From the NCBI GenBank assembly GCA_019104905.1, contig JAHRXB010000188.1, forward strand, positions 1 to 10,489: a stretch of 10,489 nucleotides of DNA, read 5' to 3'. A program made the translations under genes and the position numbers. How positions within the stretch are numbered: position 1 is the first letter of the stretch; each line of letters begins with the position of its first letter. A model generated the notes under the pieces. That model worked only from the letters and a program-made list of their open reading frames with translations, did no database searches and had not been told where the DNA came from. This document shows positions 1-6,777 of this stretch, one piece after another. The stretch comes from Bdellovibrio sp. (GTDB taxonomy: Bacteria > Bdellovibrionota > Bdellovibrionia > Bdellovibrionales > Bdellovibrionaceae).

Positions 1-1462
1 GCATGCTAGACACAAAGTTTTGAAGCGAAAAATCATTGCTGCTGTTTTCCGCATAAAGAGCAATTGTTCTTTCAAGATCGGACTTCATTGTTTTAGAAAG
101 TTTAGATTCACCTTCTTCAAGAATGAGGACTTCCAAGAAGCCCGCCAGAATCTGTGTAGCTTCTTTAGTTGGCCCCAACTCTTTGAGCACGTCGAAAGGA
201 TTAAGTCCTGTAGGTTCGTTAAGTAATAAGGTCTTTTCAACCCCGCCCAACATCTCGGTTTCGCGCGAGTGACTGCCGCCAACGTCTATTTTGATCACTT
301 TGATACTAGGATCAAAAATCAGAGCCCGAGTGAGAGCATTTGTAAGGACTGACTTCCCAGTCCCCGGTCTTCCGAAAATGCACCAAGAAAAAGACTCATA
401 GCTAGAATCAAACACATCCAGGAATGTCAGCGATTCATCTTTCCGATGAAGTGCTAACGATTTTTTATTGATTCTAAATTTTGACAAAGAATCGCCTCGG
501 CTGATCAATGGCATATAAGCCACCAAGACAGAGTCCTTTTCTAAAAGGCTGTGGTGAGGAATTGTTCCAGGATAGAAACTCTTAAAGCTTTCTAAAGCGC
601 CCACGCTCTCGATATAGATTTCTCCTAAAGGCTCAAGTCTTCGTTTAAGCTCTTCACGGTCTTCCCGCAATTCCCCTTCCGAACTCCGAGACACAAGGCA
701 CTGCCACTCAAATCTAAAGAGCTTAGAGCCATTAAGACTAATATCTTCTAAATCTGATTGAGCTTCTTCGTACTTTCGAGCTTCTTGTAAATCGCCTCCG
801 ACAGCATTTTGCTTCGATCTGCGGCGAAGAAAGGTCTCTGCCGTACTATGGGGAACAGCCTCGATCGTGCAGCAAATTGTGTAAGGCAAAGGCAAACTGT
901 CTTTAATGTGTGACAAGGTAGCAAGATCAACACCGAAAGCGGATTGTTTGGTCAGCCTCAAGACGCTGACTGCGTCTTTTCCAAGATCTAGTGTTTGGAA
1001 ACTATGATCGACCTCATCTCCAAGTTGGGGCAATATAGCCTCAATGTCGCCTTGAGAAAGGGGACGCACTTGCACTCCGTGAGACTTTAAAAGCTGGAAG
1101 TCCGTCACCACTGAGGACTCGGCTCGATCTTTTTTCTTAAAGAGCAATGAAAGATCCGTCTTTGCTGGCTTTTCTAGAAATATATAGGCACAGTTTTTTA
1201 TATATCCGATAGCCTTAAGGGCTTCAGAACGAGAATGAATCGTGTCTGAATCAGTTGCATAATCAGACTTAAGATAGACTCTCAGAATCCGTCCCTCTGG
1301 TAAATCCCGCAAAATACTTTGGAGCATGGCCTCTGCCTTTTCTAGCCCGTAAATCTCTTCATCAAAAAGATCGACTTCAAATCCAGCAATCAATGCACCG
1401 TTATCCAAGGTATGAATCGTCAAATCTTTAAAGTGGCTTGTCTCTACGATTTTTTGAAACAT
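1..1462 (-). CDS. VirB4/TraC-family type IV secretion ATPase (5' part, runs off left edge)
   Basis: This gene reads leftward and leaves the window at base 1 after 487 codons with no stop, so the C-terminal part (Walker B and beyond) is not visible. The start is ATG at 1462, preceded by a GGAG box about 7 bases upstream; it overlaps the end of the VirB3-like gene by 35 bases. Residues 364-371 read GRPGTGKS, a Walker A motif (bases 350-373). It is followed by IKIDVGGSHSRE and LNPFDVL, which match the 'DxGxS' and 'NPF' segments typical of TraC/VirB4 proteins. VirB4 proteins are cytoplasmic or inner-membrane-associated hexameric ATPases that power pilus assembly and substrate transfer, usually about 800 residues long. 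The upstream VirB2-VirB3 order supports the call. Family assignment is strong; whether it serves conjugation or effector export is not shown. Confidence 0.88.
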   Translation of the reverse strand, partial: MFQKIVETSHFKDLTIHTLDNGALIAGFEVDLFDEEIYGLEKAEAMLQSILRDLPEGRILRVYLKSDYATDSDTIHSRSEALKAIGYIKNCAYIFLEKPAKTDLSLLFKKKDRAESSVVTDFQLLKSHGVQVRPLSQGDIEAILPQLGDEVDHSFQTLDLGKDAVSVLRLTKQSAFGVDLATLSHIKDSLPLPYTICCTIEAVPHSTAETFLRRRSKQNAVGGDLQEARKYEEAQSDLEDISLNGSKLFRFEWQCLVSRSSEGELREDREELKRRLEPLGEIYIESVGALESFKSFYPGTIPHHSLLEKDSVLVAYMPLISRGDSLSKFRINKKSLALHRKDESLTFLDVFDSSYESFSWCIFGRPGTGKSVLTNALTRALIFDPSIKVIKIDVGGSHSRETEMLGGVEKTLLLNEPTGLNPFDVLKELGPTKEATQILAGFLEVLILEEGESKLSKTMKSDLERTIALYAENSSNDFSLQNFVSSM

Positions 1463-1718
1463 GAGTGACTCCATTTTTAAGAAGATACTTAAGTGAATCG
1501 CGTAAAATTTTTCGACGATATCTAAGCCGAATTGGTATCAACATCACTAGGACCGAGATCGTGAACATCAGTGCCCAGAGCATAGACTTCACACCAATTA
1601 TTTTACTAAGCAGCAACAACCCCAAAAGGAGGATTCCTGCGCCTGTAATATCGTTATACGAAAGTCCCAGAAAGTAAGACTCATCGTTTAGAACTCTAGA
1701 GGTTTTTCGTTCTTTCAT
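1428..1718 (-). CDS. VirB3/TraL-like type IV secretion membrane protein
   Basis: This is a 96-residue protein with two adjacent hydrophobic segments at about residues 26-43 and 46-64. They are flanked by a short N-terminus and a strongly basic C-terminal tail (RLRYRRK and KNRRDK). The segment FLGLSYNDITGAG just before the first membrane helix resembles the N-terminal motif of VirB3/TraL proteins. VirB3 is a small inner-membrane component that associates with the VirB4 ATPase. Its start codon overlaps the stop of the pilin gene in an ATGA (1715-1718). An AGAGGT ribosome site lies inside the pilin's last codons, so translation is probably coupled. The 3' end overlaps the ATPase start. The pilin-VirB3-VirB4 order is the classic one and raises confidence. 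Confidence 0.8.
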   Translation of the reverse strand: MKERKTSRVLNDESYFLGLSYNDITGAGILLLGLLLLSKIIGVKSMLWALMFTISVLVMLIPIRLRYRRKILRDSLKYLLKNGVTHVSKNRRDKPL

Positions 1719-2002
1719 CGAAAGACCTCTTTAAGCATATCGATAACAGCTGGCCCACCAAAAGTAGCTGCGGCACCAATCACTCCGCTCATCAAAACCA
1801 TCCGACCAAGGTTGGCCATTCCAATTGACATCGCTATGCCACCTAAGACAATCCCGATGACTGCTGTCACCTGTCCCACCGAAATAACAATGCTTTGTCC
1901 TCGTTGTGCGGCTTCTTCCAGTCGTGATGCCACAGCTGGGTGACTCAATAAAATGATGAGTCCGGAACAGGCAAAATAGTAAACATACTTAAGACGCTTC
2001 AT
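1715..2002 (-). CDS. VirB2/TrbC-like pilin precursor
   Basis: The product is 95 residues long. A basic start (MKRLK) and a hydrophobic stretch end in AVA at about residue 25, a plausible signal-peptidase cleavage site. Two further long hydrophobic segments follow at about 37-60 and 65-86, rich in Gly, Ala and Met, joined by a short loop containing NLGR. This is the architecture of VirB2/TrbC pilins, which are processed in the inner membrane and assembled into the conjugative pilus. The start is supported by AAGGAG seven bases upstream. It sits immediately before VirB3-like and VirB4-like genes. I see no sign of truncation. Which pilin subfamily it belongs to cannot be told from this reading. 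Confidence 0.8.
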   Translation of the reverse strand: MKRLKYVYYFACSGLIILLSHPAVASRLEEAAQRGQSIVISVGQVTAVIGIVLGGIAMSIGMANLGRMVLMSGVIGAAATFGGPAVIDMLKEVFR

Positions 2003-2011
2003 AGATACTCC

Positions 2012-2518
2012 TTACTTGCTCACTGGCGGGACGATCTCGAACATCTCCACTTGTCGATACCAGGTATTGGCTTGATTCGGGTCCTGCACCCATTGATCAA
2101 GCTTGTATCGCTTCCACTCGCCAGGCTCGATCAGTCCCGAAACCTCTTTAGGTATCGGGGACGAAAACAAAGAATTCCCTTGTTGAATGAGCTGCGGTTG
2201 CATTTGCTTTTGAAAATGATCGAGTTTTGTTTTTAAACTCTGATTTTCATTTCGAAGCTCATCGTCCTTCGACACATTTATATAGGCGCTTGCCGCTCCC
2301 GCCATCGCCGCCCCGATACCCGCGTACATCGTTGAATAGGTCATTCTGTAATCACTCTTAGTTTGTCCGATGAGTGCTCCTGCCGCCGCCCCAATAGCCA
2401 TATCTCGTAACACTTTATCTCTTGTCGAAGTGGCACACCCGACGGTCATAGTCAGAGCGGAGAGCCAAAGGCTCAACACTGCAACTAACTTAAAAACCGC
2501 AATTATTTTACTAGGCAT
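2012..2518 (-). CDS. Putative lipoprotein with glycine zipper and coiled coil, T4SS operon
   Basis: The chosen start is ATG at 2518, giving 168 residues, because AAGGAGA lies just upstream. A longer open frame to 2638 exists but its N-terminus is implausibly arginine-rich. The protein has a hydrophobic signal segment (about residues 4-26) ending in TVGC, so Cys28 is a likely lipidation site, although the lipobox is not canonical. Residues 41-80 form two Gly/Ala-rich helices (AIGAAAGALIG and AGIGAAMAGAA), the glycine-zipper pattern seen in outer-membrane-associated lipoproteins. Residues 86-107 look like a short coiled coil. It overlaps the upstream lipoprotein gene by 16 bases and lies 9 bases before the pilin gene. 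A VirB7-like structural role is possible by position only; I do not recognise a specific family. Confidence 0.68.
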   Translation of the reverse strand: MPSKIIAVFKLVAVLSLWLSALTMTVGCATSTRDKVLRDMAIGAAAGALIGQTKSDYRMTYSTMYAGIGAAMAGAASAYINVSKDDELRNENQSLKTKLDHFQKQMQPQLIQQGNSLFSSPIPKEVSGLIEPGEWKRYKLDQWVQDPNQANTWYRQVEMFEIVPPVSK

Positions 2519-3690
2519 TTTCCGTCTCCTTGGCCGATGGAGATACAAAGAGGATCGACATTTCCATCGAGTGCTTTTGCACCGTCGATGCCTTTGTCGC
2601 CTTGCTTGCCTTCGGGACCAGAGCTTGAGCCCGAACATTCAGAAGATGTGGGATCACCACCTGGGCCTCCGATGCCACCGAGTTGACCTGCTCCACCCTT
2701 TCCAGGAATGCCAGCAAGCCCCACTGTCTGAAATGGCTCTACAACGAACTCTGTTTTTTCTTGAATTTCGACAAGGAGAGAGCCTGAGTTTCCACCGCGA
2801 CCGGCTCTTGTGCCATCTCGCCCTTTGGCTCCATTGGCTCCGGCACCACCGTTATCAGGATTTCGCGTACACCAACACTTCAAAGGACCACCGATTCCAA
2901 TTCCACCGATATTGGCCCTAGCACATTCGTGGGCACCATTACGACCACCACCCCCACTGACAGCCCGAATATCCCAAGGCTTTCCATCGAATCCGTCGCC
3001 ACCGTTTTGACCGCGCAAGTTGACACGCAGATGGCCGACAGCGACCTTCGCACGTATCTCGACCGAGCCGCCAGAGGCACCGTCAGTTTCAAAGGGCGCT
3101 TTTGCCCCCGTTAGAAATGAATAGATTTCAACATTGTCCGAGTAGATCTTGTCTGCTTTGATCGCGAGCTTAAAGCCATTCGTTTGAATTTTGGCTTGAT
3201 TAGCCAGAAAGACTCGAGCGGCTTCAATATTCAGATCTTGCTTTAACTCCGTTGATGCCTCGATAGAATAATCACGAGGAGTTAATCCCGAGAACTCGCC
3301 GATCAATACTGGCTTGTCGCCGTCATAAGAAAAGACGCGGAAGTTGAACTTAGAATTGTCCTTAATTGGATGAGTGTACTGACGGACAGAATCTGTTTCA
3401 AAAATTCGTTTTCCTGAGTCTTCGATGACAACCTTTGTGACCTCAGCGGGCCACGACACCAGAATCTGGTACTGATGTGGAATATCTAATTCTTGAAGAC
3501 TGAACTTGGCGTCACCGCTTGTTTGAACTTTGTTAATCTTTTCGGTGATCGGTGGATTCTCATTTTTAACAGCTTCTTTTTTAATATCTCCGCAACCAAC
3601 CTGGCTTGCGATAATAGTGGCTGCAAGAACTTTAAGACCTGCGGTTTTGGTTTTGGACAAAGCGCGGCCCTTGGCGAATGCAAATAGCAT
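2503..3690 (-). CDS. Collagen-like glycine-rich lipoprotein with Fn3-like domain, head of T4SS operon
   Basis: This is a 395-residue protein. The start ATG at 3690 is chosen because GAGGAGGGG precedes it closely and the product then begins with a clean lipoprotein signal peptide ending in QVGC (Cys33). The open frame extends upstream to 3780, but into a structured intergenic segment. Residues about 60-140 form a beta-rich stretch resembling a fibronectin type III fold. Residues about 205-375 are dominated by glycine with many Gly-X-Y triplets (for example GANGAKGRDG, GIPGKGGAG and GPEGKQGDKGIDGAKALDG), resembling collagen-like or glycine-rich surface proteins. Cysteines at 256, 272, 274, 352, 382 and 392 may form disulfides. 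It is the first gene of the secretion operon, so it may be a surface or mating-contact lipoprotein; this is inference. No specific family is recognised. Confidence 0.7.
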   Translation of the reverse strand: MLFAFAKGRALSKTKTAGLKVLAATIIASQVGCGDIKKEAVKNENPPITEKINKVQTSGDAKFSLQELDIPHQYQILVSWPAEVTKVVIEDSGKRIFETDSVRQYTHPIKDNSKFNFRVFSYDGDKPVLIGEFSGLTPRDYSIEASTELKQDLNIEAARVFLANQAKIQTNGFKLAIKADKIYSDNVEIYSFLTGAKAPFETDGASGGSVEIRAKVAVGHLRVNLRGQNGGDGFDGKPWDIRAVSGGGGRNGAHECARANIGGIGIGGPLKCWCTRNPDNGGAGANGAKGRDGTRAGRGGNSGSLLVEIQEKTEFVVEPFQTVGLAGIPGKGGAGQLGGIGGPGGDPTSSECSGSSSGPEGKQGDKGIDGAKALDGNVDPLCISIGQGDGKCLVK

Positions 3691-3729
3691 CGTCCCCTCC
3701 TCGTATGGGTGTTTTTTGTTTTTTACGAA

Positions 3730-3849
3730 CCCACTCCTTGAAGGGAGACTGCAAAGCGTGCTAAGAACCGTCTTAGCCATTCACGTGGCGCCTTGCCTGT
3801 CCTTGTCTTCCATTGCCGTGGAATCCTTCAAGGATGGGCTTTTTGTTTT
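3730..3849 (+). ncRNA. Candidate structured RNA with terminator-like end
   Basis: Two arms, 3730-3746 and 3824-3838, pair over about 14 base pairs with one or two single-base bulges. They enclose two local hairpins: GCTAAG/CTTAGC with loop AACCGT (3760-3777), and TTCCA/TGGAA with loop TTGCCG (3808-3823), the latter abutting the closing stem. On the plus strand the closing stem is followed at once by CTTTTTGTTTT (3839-3849), as in an intrinsic terminator; the minus strand lacks such a tract. I therefore propose a short plus-strand RNA of about 120 nt, or a structured element in the minus-strand leader of the lipoprotein gene. No promoter could be assigned confidently, and I do not recognise a known RNA family. 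Confidence 0.45.
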
Positions 3850-3903
3850 CTGGCGTCTGAAATACCCAGCGTTAAAATCTTTGTAAATCTATTTTTCAAA
3901 ATA

Positions 3904-3930
3904 AATACATATAGTTACGCTATACGTATT
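3904..3930. promoter_or_regulatory. 27-bp imperfect palindrome, candidate operator
   Basis: AATACATATAG and CTATACGTATT are inverted repeats matching at 10 of 11 positions around the spacer TTACG. The palindrome lies between the divergent secretion operon and the XRE regulator gene, where an autoregulatory binding site is expected. A smaller perfect palindrome, ATAGAATTCTAT (3952-3963), lies downstream and shares the ATAG/CTAT half-sites. Assignment to the neighbouring HTH protein is inference. Confidence 0.5.
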
Positions 3931-3998
3931 CATAAAAATCTATGTTTGCTTATAGAATTCTATGTTTTTAACTTGAAACTTATGTGCTTAAAAAGTAA
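3919..3998 (+). repeat. Four degenerate 20-bp-spaced repeats (TATGT core)
   Basis: The core TATGT occurs at 3941, 3961 and 3981, exactly 20 bases apart, with a degenerate copy TATAC at 3921. The second and third units share the 9-mer TCTATGTTT (3939-3947 and 3959-3967). A 20-bp period places the cores on nearly the same helix face. The array ends 15 bases before the XRE start codon, so it could be an operator array or part of the promoter; an iteron-like role is less likely but possible. Units are degenerate outside the core and the region is AT-rich, which raises the chance of coincidence. Confidence 0.4.
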
Positions 3999-4013
3999 TC
4001 AAAAGACCAAATT

Positions 4014-4406
4014 ATGAGAAAAACGCTCAGCCTCGCAGAAAAGATCGCCCTGCTGGCAAAGCACTCTGGCGTAAGCCAAGCTGCAATTGCCGATGAAGTA
4101 GGAGTTCCCGCGAGCCACGTGAATCACTTTTTCCGTGGCAAGGGCGACGTGCGCTCTGAGCTCTTCATCGAGATCTTGAAAACTCTGAATATAGACGTTG
4201 AAGCAATCATTAACAAAGAAGTTGCTCGACTCAACAATTTGGATCTTGAAGAAAAAAAGAGCGCGGGAGACACCTTCGAAAGATTGGTTAAATCTTTCGA
4301 TAAGACTGAGCGTGAAGCCATCGTAGAATATATTGATGGTTTCGCAGTTGCTCACCTTGGCACAAAGGCCAAGAAGCAAACTAAAATTTTGAAAGAGTTA
4401 ATTTAA
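4014..4406 (+). CDS. XRE-type helix-turn-helix transcriptional regulator
   Basis: This is a 130-residue protein. Residues about 6-62 fit a Cro/CI-type (XRE) helix-turn-helix: LAEKIALLAKHSGVSQAAIA, then a GVPASHVNHFFRGKG recognition-helix region, then ELFIEILKTLNID. The C-terminal half is helical and charged, without a recognisable domain. It starts a rightward operon divergent from the secretion genes and is followed 12 bases later by a DUF4423-like gene. No good ribosome site precedes the ATG; the leader AAAAGACCAAATT has only a weak purine run, so the start rests on domain completeness. Palindromes and phased repeats upstream are plausible binding sites, suggesting autoregulation or control of the divergent operon. 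The HTH assignment is good; targets are inferred. Confidence 0.8.
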   Translation: MRKTLSLAEKIALLAKHSGVSQAAIADEVGVPASHVNHFFRGKGDVRSELFIEILKTLNIDVEAIINKEVARLNNLDLEEKKSAGDTFERLVKSFDKTEREAIVEYIDGFAVAHLGTKAKKQTKILKELI

Positions 4407-4418
4407 CTGGGGGATACT

Positions 4419-4949
4419 TTGGAGATTCAAACGCAAGTCATAACAAGTGACGACGCTCTAAAGCTCAAGTTCAGGAAGGACTACAAGTTCCTTCGCTTTT
4501 ACCTCCTACCCTTTTTGTCGGACTTTTCAGCGGACGTTCGCTGGATGGCAGAGAAGGTCGGAGTTAATGTTGAACAAGCTTTTGAATATCAAGACCTGCT
4601 GATCGAGTCAGGCTACTGGGTACGTTTACCTAATGGCGGCCTTTCTGCGAAAGAAAACTATGCAAGGTTCAAGGCGAACTTTGATGAATTCTTAAATACA
4701 GCAGAATTCATGACCCTTAATGCAAATATCAGCACCCGCATCACCGACAACGGTCAATGCTGGTATGAGACATTTACTATTGCGACGACAAAAGAACTTG
4801 AAACGGAATTCATAGAAAAACTAGACTCTCTTTTGAAAGATTTCAGATCTAAGTCAGAACAGGTTCCTGGCGACATCATGATATCTTGGTCTCAGATCTA
4901 CACTCACGCCCTAAATGGCACGAACGCCAACAAGGAGGTTCAACAATGA
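4419..4949 (+). CDS. DUF4423/TIGR02147-like regulatory protein
   Basis: The product is 176 residues, starting with TTG at 4419 after a GGGGGA purine box; no ATG fits in frame near this position. The segment from FRKDYKFLRFYLLPFLSDF through ADVRWMAEKVGVNVEQAFEY to LLIESGYWVR matches the pattern of TIGR02147/DUF4423 proteins as I know them: a 'WY/FY...L' segment, then a degenerate HTH and a G-hydrophobic segment. The C-terminal FTIATTKELETEFIEKLDSLLKDFR also fits. Those proteins are about 270 residues with an N-terminal HTH. Here the HTH could be supplied by the separate XRE gene 12 bases upstream. Its TGA stop overlaps the next gene's ATG. The family call is from pattern memory and is moderate. 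Confidence 0.55.
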   Translation: MEIQTQVITSDDALKLKFRKDYKFLRFYLLPFLSDFSADVRWMAEKVGVNVEQAFEYQDLLIESGYWVRLPNGGLSAKENYARFKANFDEFLNTAEFMTLNANISTRITDNGQCWYETFTIATTKELETEFIEKLDSLLKDFRSKSEQVPGDIMISWSQIYTHALNGTNANKEVQQ

Positions 4950-5236
4950 AATTCACTTTAATTATCCTTACAGTATTGGCTCCGTTTTTTGCGCACGCTG
5001 GTGGTGGTGGTGGGCTTCGTCCTGGGATGCAGAATATGATGATGAAGAATCCGGAATACGTTTACAATCTGGGTGAACTTAACGGAGTTGTGCAATTTGC
5101 CTATGGGCAATACCAAGGCACAAAATGGAATGTCGAAAAACTTTCTCTACCCGTAAGTGATTTACAACTTGATCCATCAGCCCTTTCCGCGCTTAGATCG
5201 TCGAAAGAACTTAAAACTTGGATTGAAGTAAAATAG
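4946..5236 (+). CDS. Small secreted glycine-rich-leader protein
   Basis: This is a 96-residue protein. The start ATG at 4946 overlaps the previous stop (ATGA) and has an ideal AAGGAGG eight bases upstream. An upstream extension to 4886 lies in the preceding gene and is rejected. Residues 1-18 form a typical Sec signal peptide (MKFTLIILTVLAPFFAHA) with cleavage expected after AHA. A run of five glycines and a Met-rich segment (PGMQNMMMKNPEY) follow, then a predicted alpha/beta region ending in ELKTWIEVK. There is no lipobox cysteine or membrane anchor, so a periplasmic or secreted location is expected. Function is not recognised. Coupling to two regulator genes suggests it may be a signal, sensor ligand or regulated output of that pair, which is inference. 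Confidence 0.7.
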   Translation: MKFTLIILTVLAPFFAHAGGGGGLRPGMQNMMMKNPEYVYNLGELNGVVQFAYGQYQGTKWNVEKLSLPVSDLQLDPSALSALRSSKELKTWIEVK

Positions 5237-5237
5237 A

Positions 5238-5286
5238 TCATTATGCGAAAAATCACCATAATGACTTAGGTCTTACGGGTAGACCT
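5238..5286. other. Two tandem hairpins after the secreted-protein gene
   Basis: TCATTATG/CATAATGA (5238-5264, 8-bp stem, 11-nt loop) and AGGTCT/AGACCT (5268-5286, 6-bp stem, 7-nt loop) follow the stop codon at 5236 by one base. Neither is followed by a U-tract, so they may stabilise the mRNA 3' end rather than terminate it alone. Confidence 0.4.
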
Positions 5287-5319
5287 CAGGACGATAGTGA
5301 GTCATTAATCACCTTAGGA

Positions 5320-5358
5320 TAAAGCAGGTCCCGAAATCGCTTTTCAAGACCTGCTTTA
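5320..5358. terminator. Bidirectional intrinsic terminator between convergent operons
   Basis: A perfect 11-bp inverted repeat, TAAAGCAGGTC/GACCTGCTTTA, encloses a 17-nt loop. On the plus strand TAGTTTT follows the stem. On the minus strand the stem begins three bases after the TAA of the JAB-E1 gene. Its position between converging genes supports termination in both directions, although the minus-strand U-tract is short. Confidence 0.7.
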
Positions 5359-5361
5359 GTT

Positions 5362-6777
5362 TTAAAGCCATCGATCTCCCTGAGCGCTGTAGCCCTCCAA
5401 GTTCCGACCACATATGCAGTCCGACCTTTTTTTCACCGTAAATGTTACGGGCGGACGACTGGGAGCGATGGTATCGAGCTCGAAATACTCCTCCTGAACT
5501 CCATAACAATTAGTCAAGATACCAATGCCAATCGTGGAAGCATATTCCGCCGCAATGGTAGTGAGAGACCCAACGGTATGAATAACTGGCTCGTCAATCC
5601 AGTACATATCTCGCTTTGCAGGTGATACACTGTTTGCTTGCGCTCTTCGAGCCTTCCTTTCGCTCTCCGACATCAACTCTTGAGCAAGCAGGCGTACATT
5701 TACAATATCACGACAATAAACACATGAGCGTCCCGGCGCATATTGGTTGATTTGAATCACTTGCCCCCTCAACTTCTTGCCATCCGTCTCCATGGCTACA
5801 TTCAGATGTACCGTCGGGATTAAGAATTGGGTTGCTATGTTAGAGATTAGGACTTTACCAACTTGGGTATCCGTACAACCAAAAATAACATCACACTCAA
5901 TAAGATGTTTCATAGCATCATCAGTGTTTGCACTCATTTTAAGAGCGATCACTTCAATTGCTGGATTGATGTCATGTGCAAAGCGTTTCAGGATATCTAC
6001 TTTCGGAATACCAGGCTCTATCAGATCTTGATAGTGAATACCGTGGATTCTTTCAGCGTTCGACACACTTAATGTATCGTCATCGATGATAAGAATACTT
6101 CCAACACACGCCCGTACTAACGAATGAAACAAGGCGGAACCAGTTCCGCCGGCCCCAACAATGCCCACTTTCGCGCCCCACAGCCTTCTCGCTGCATCTA
6201 AACCCATGACTCCGGTCAATCGTTTTAGCCGATTGCAAACTTCTTCAGGGATTGGCCCCTCATTGCCTAACACTGCGGACAGTTTTTGATAACTTTCTCC
6301 AGTAATTTGGAAATCAAGACAATCTAACCATTGCCCCTTCCAAAAGACCCGGCCAGAAAAATGCGGCTGCTTCGATTCATCTTCCGAGTAGATTAAGCTT
6401 ACGAATGGTCTTTCAGGAGCAAAGGTTGAAAAGTACTCAGCATAGTAGGCATCCATCTTGTCATCAATGCGACTTGGAGTAACATGATAGCCCTCCGGAT
6501 GCGAGTGAATTAGACCTGGAGCAAAACCGCTTTTTTCCACTTGCAATGCTTGTCTCAAGGAATAGCCCTCATGAAGGCTAATTGAACTAACACCGCAGGT
6601 TAGGTCACCATCTTTGGGAAGATTAAGCGACGTGATAGAAATGACCAGTGCATTTTCACCAGACTTCCAGCCACACTCGAAGAATGTGGCCGACTCGCCT
6701 TTCGGAAAGTTACTTAGCAAATGCGGTTTCAAAATATCCCAGTTAGCTTTAGAAATTCTGATTTTTGCATGCTTCAT
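5362..6777 (-). CDS. JAB (JAMM) peptidase-E1/ThiF adenylyltransferase fusion
   Basis: This is a 471-residue protein; the start ATG at 6777 has GGAGGT upstream and overlaps the stop of the Ubl-E2 gene (TAATG). The N-terminal ~160 residues form a JAB/JAMM metallopeptidase: Glu34, His91-Ser-His93-Pro, Ser102 and Asp105. The H-to-S spacing is one residue longer than the usual HxH-x7-S-x2-D. Residues about 180-471 form a ThiF/E1 Rossmann domain: nucleotide loop GAGGTG (208-213), acidic IDDD (231-234), N240/R243, K259 and D303. A zinc site is suggested by CVYC (352/355) and CIC (454/456). I see no cysteine in the segment where E1 and MoeB-type enzymes usually place the catalytic one; Cys424 is the nearest free candidate. 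Expected role: adenylate, and through JAB process or remove, the Ubl encoded upstream. A JAB-E1 fusion is a known prokaryotic architecture. Confidence 0.87.
   Translation of the reverse strand: MKHAKIRISKANWDILKPHLLSNFPKGESATFFECGWKSGENALVISITSLNLPKDGDLTCGVSSISLHEGYSLRQALQVEKSGFAPGLIHSHPEGYHVTPSRIDDKMDAYYAEYFSTFAPERPFVSLIYSEDESKQPHFSGRVFWKGQWLDCLDFQITGESYQKLSAVLGNEGPIPEEVCNRLKRLTGVMGLDAARRLWGAKVGIVGAGGTGSALFHSLVRACVGSILIIDDDTLSVSNAERIHGIHYQDLIEPGIPKVDILKRFAHDINPAIEVIALKMSANTDDAMKHLIECDVIFGCTDTQVGKVLISNIATQFLIPTVHLNVAMETDGKKLRGQVIQINQYAPGRSCVYCRDIVNVRLLAQELMSESERKARRAQANSVSPAKRDMYWIDEPVIHTVGSLTTIAAEYASTIGIGILTNCYGVQEEYFELDTIAPSRPPVTFTVKKRSDCICGRNLEGYSAQGDRWL

Noticed and set aside
2519..2638. 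Upstream extension of the glycine-zipper lipoprotein
   Set aside because: The added 40 residues are arginine-rich, overlap the previous gene in another frame, and AAGGAGA marks 2518.
2370..2921. 183-codon plus-strand open frame
   Set aside because: It is antisense to the Gly-rich lipoprotein gene; its His/Leu/Arg-rich product is what the reverse of a glycine-rich gene gives.
2640..3070. Repetitive glycine codons as possible DNA repeats
   Set aside because: The repetition is at protein level (Gly-X-Y); no long identical DNA unit is seen.
3691..3780. Upstream extension of the collagen-like lipoprotein to ATG 3780
   Set aside because: The GAGGAGG site and lipoprotein signal point to ATG 3690, and the extension falls in the structured RNA element.
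3730..3838. Integron attC site
   Set aside because: The arms lack the GTTRRRY/RYYYAAC core sites and no integrase is present.
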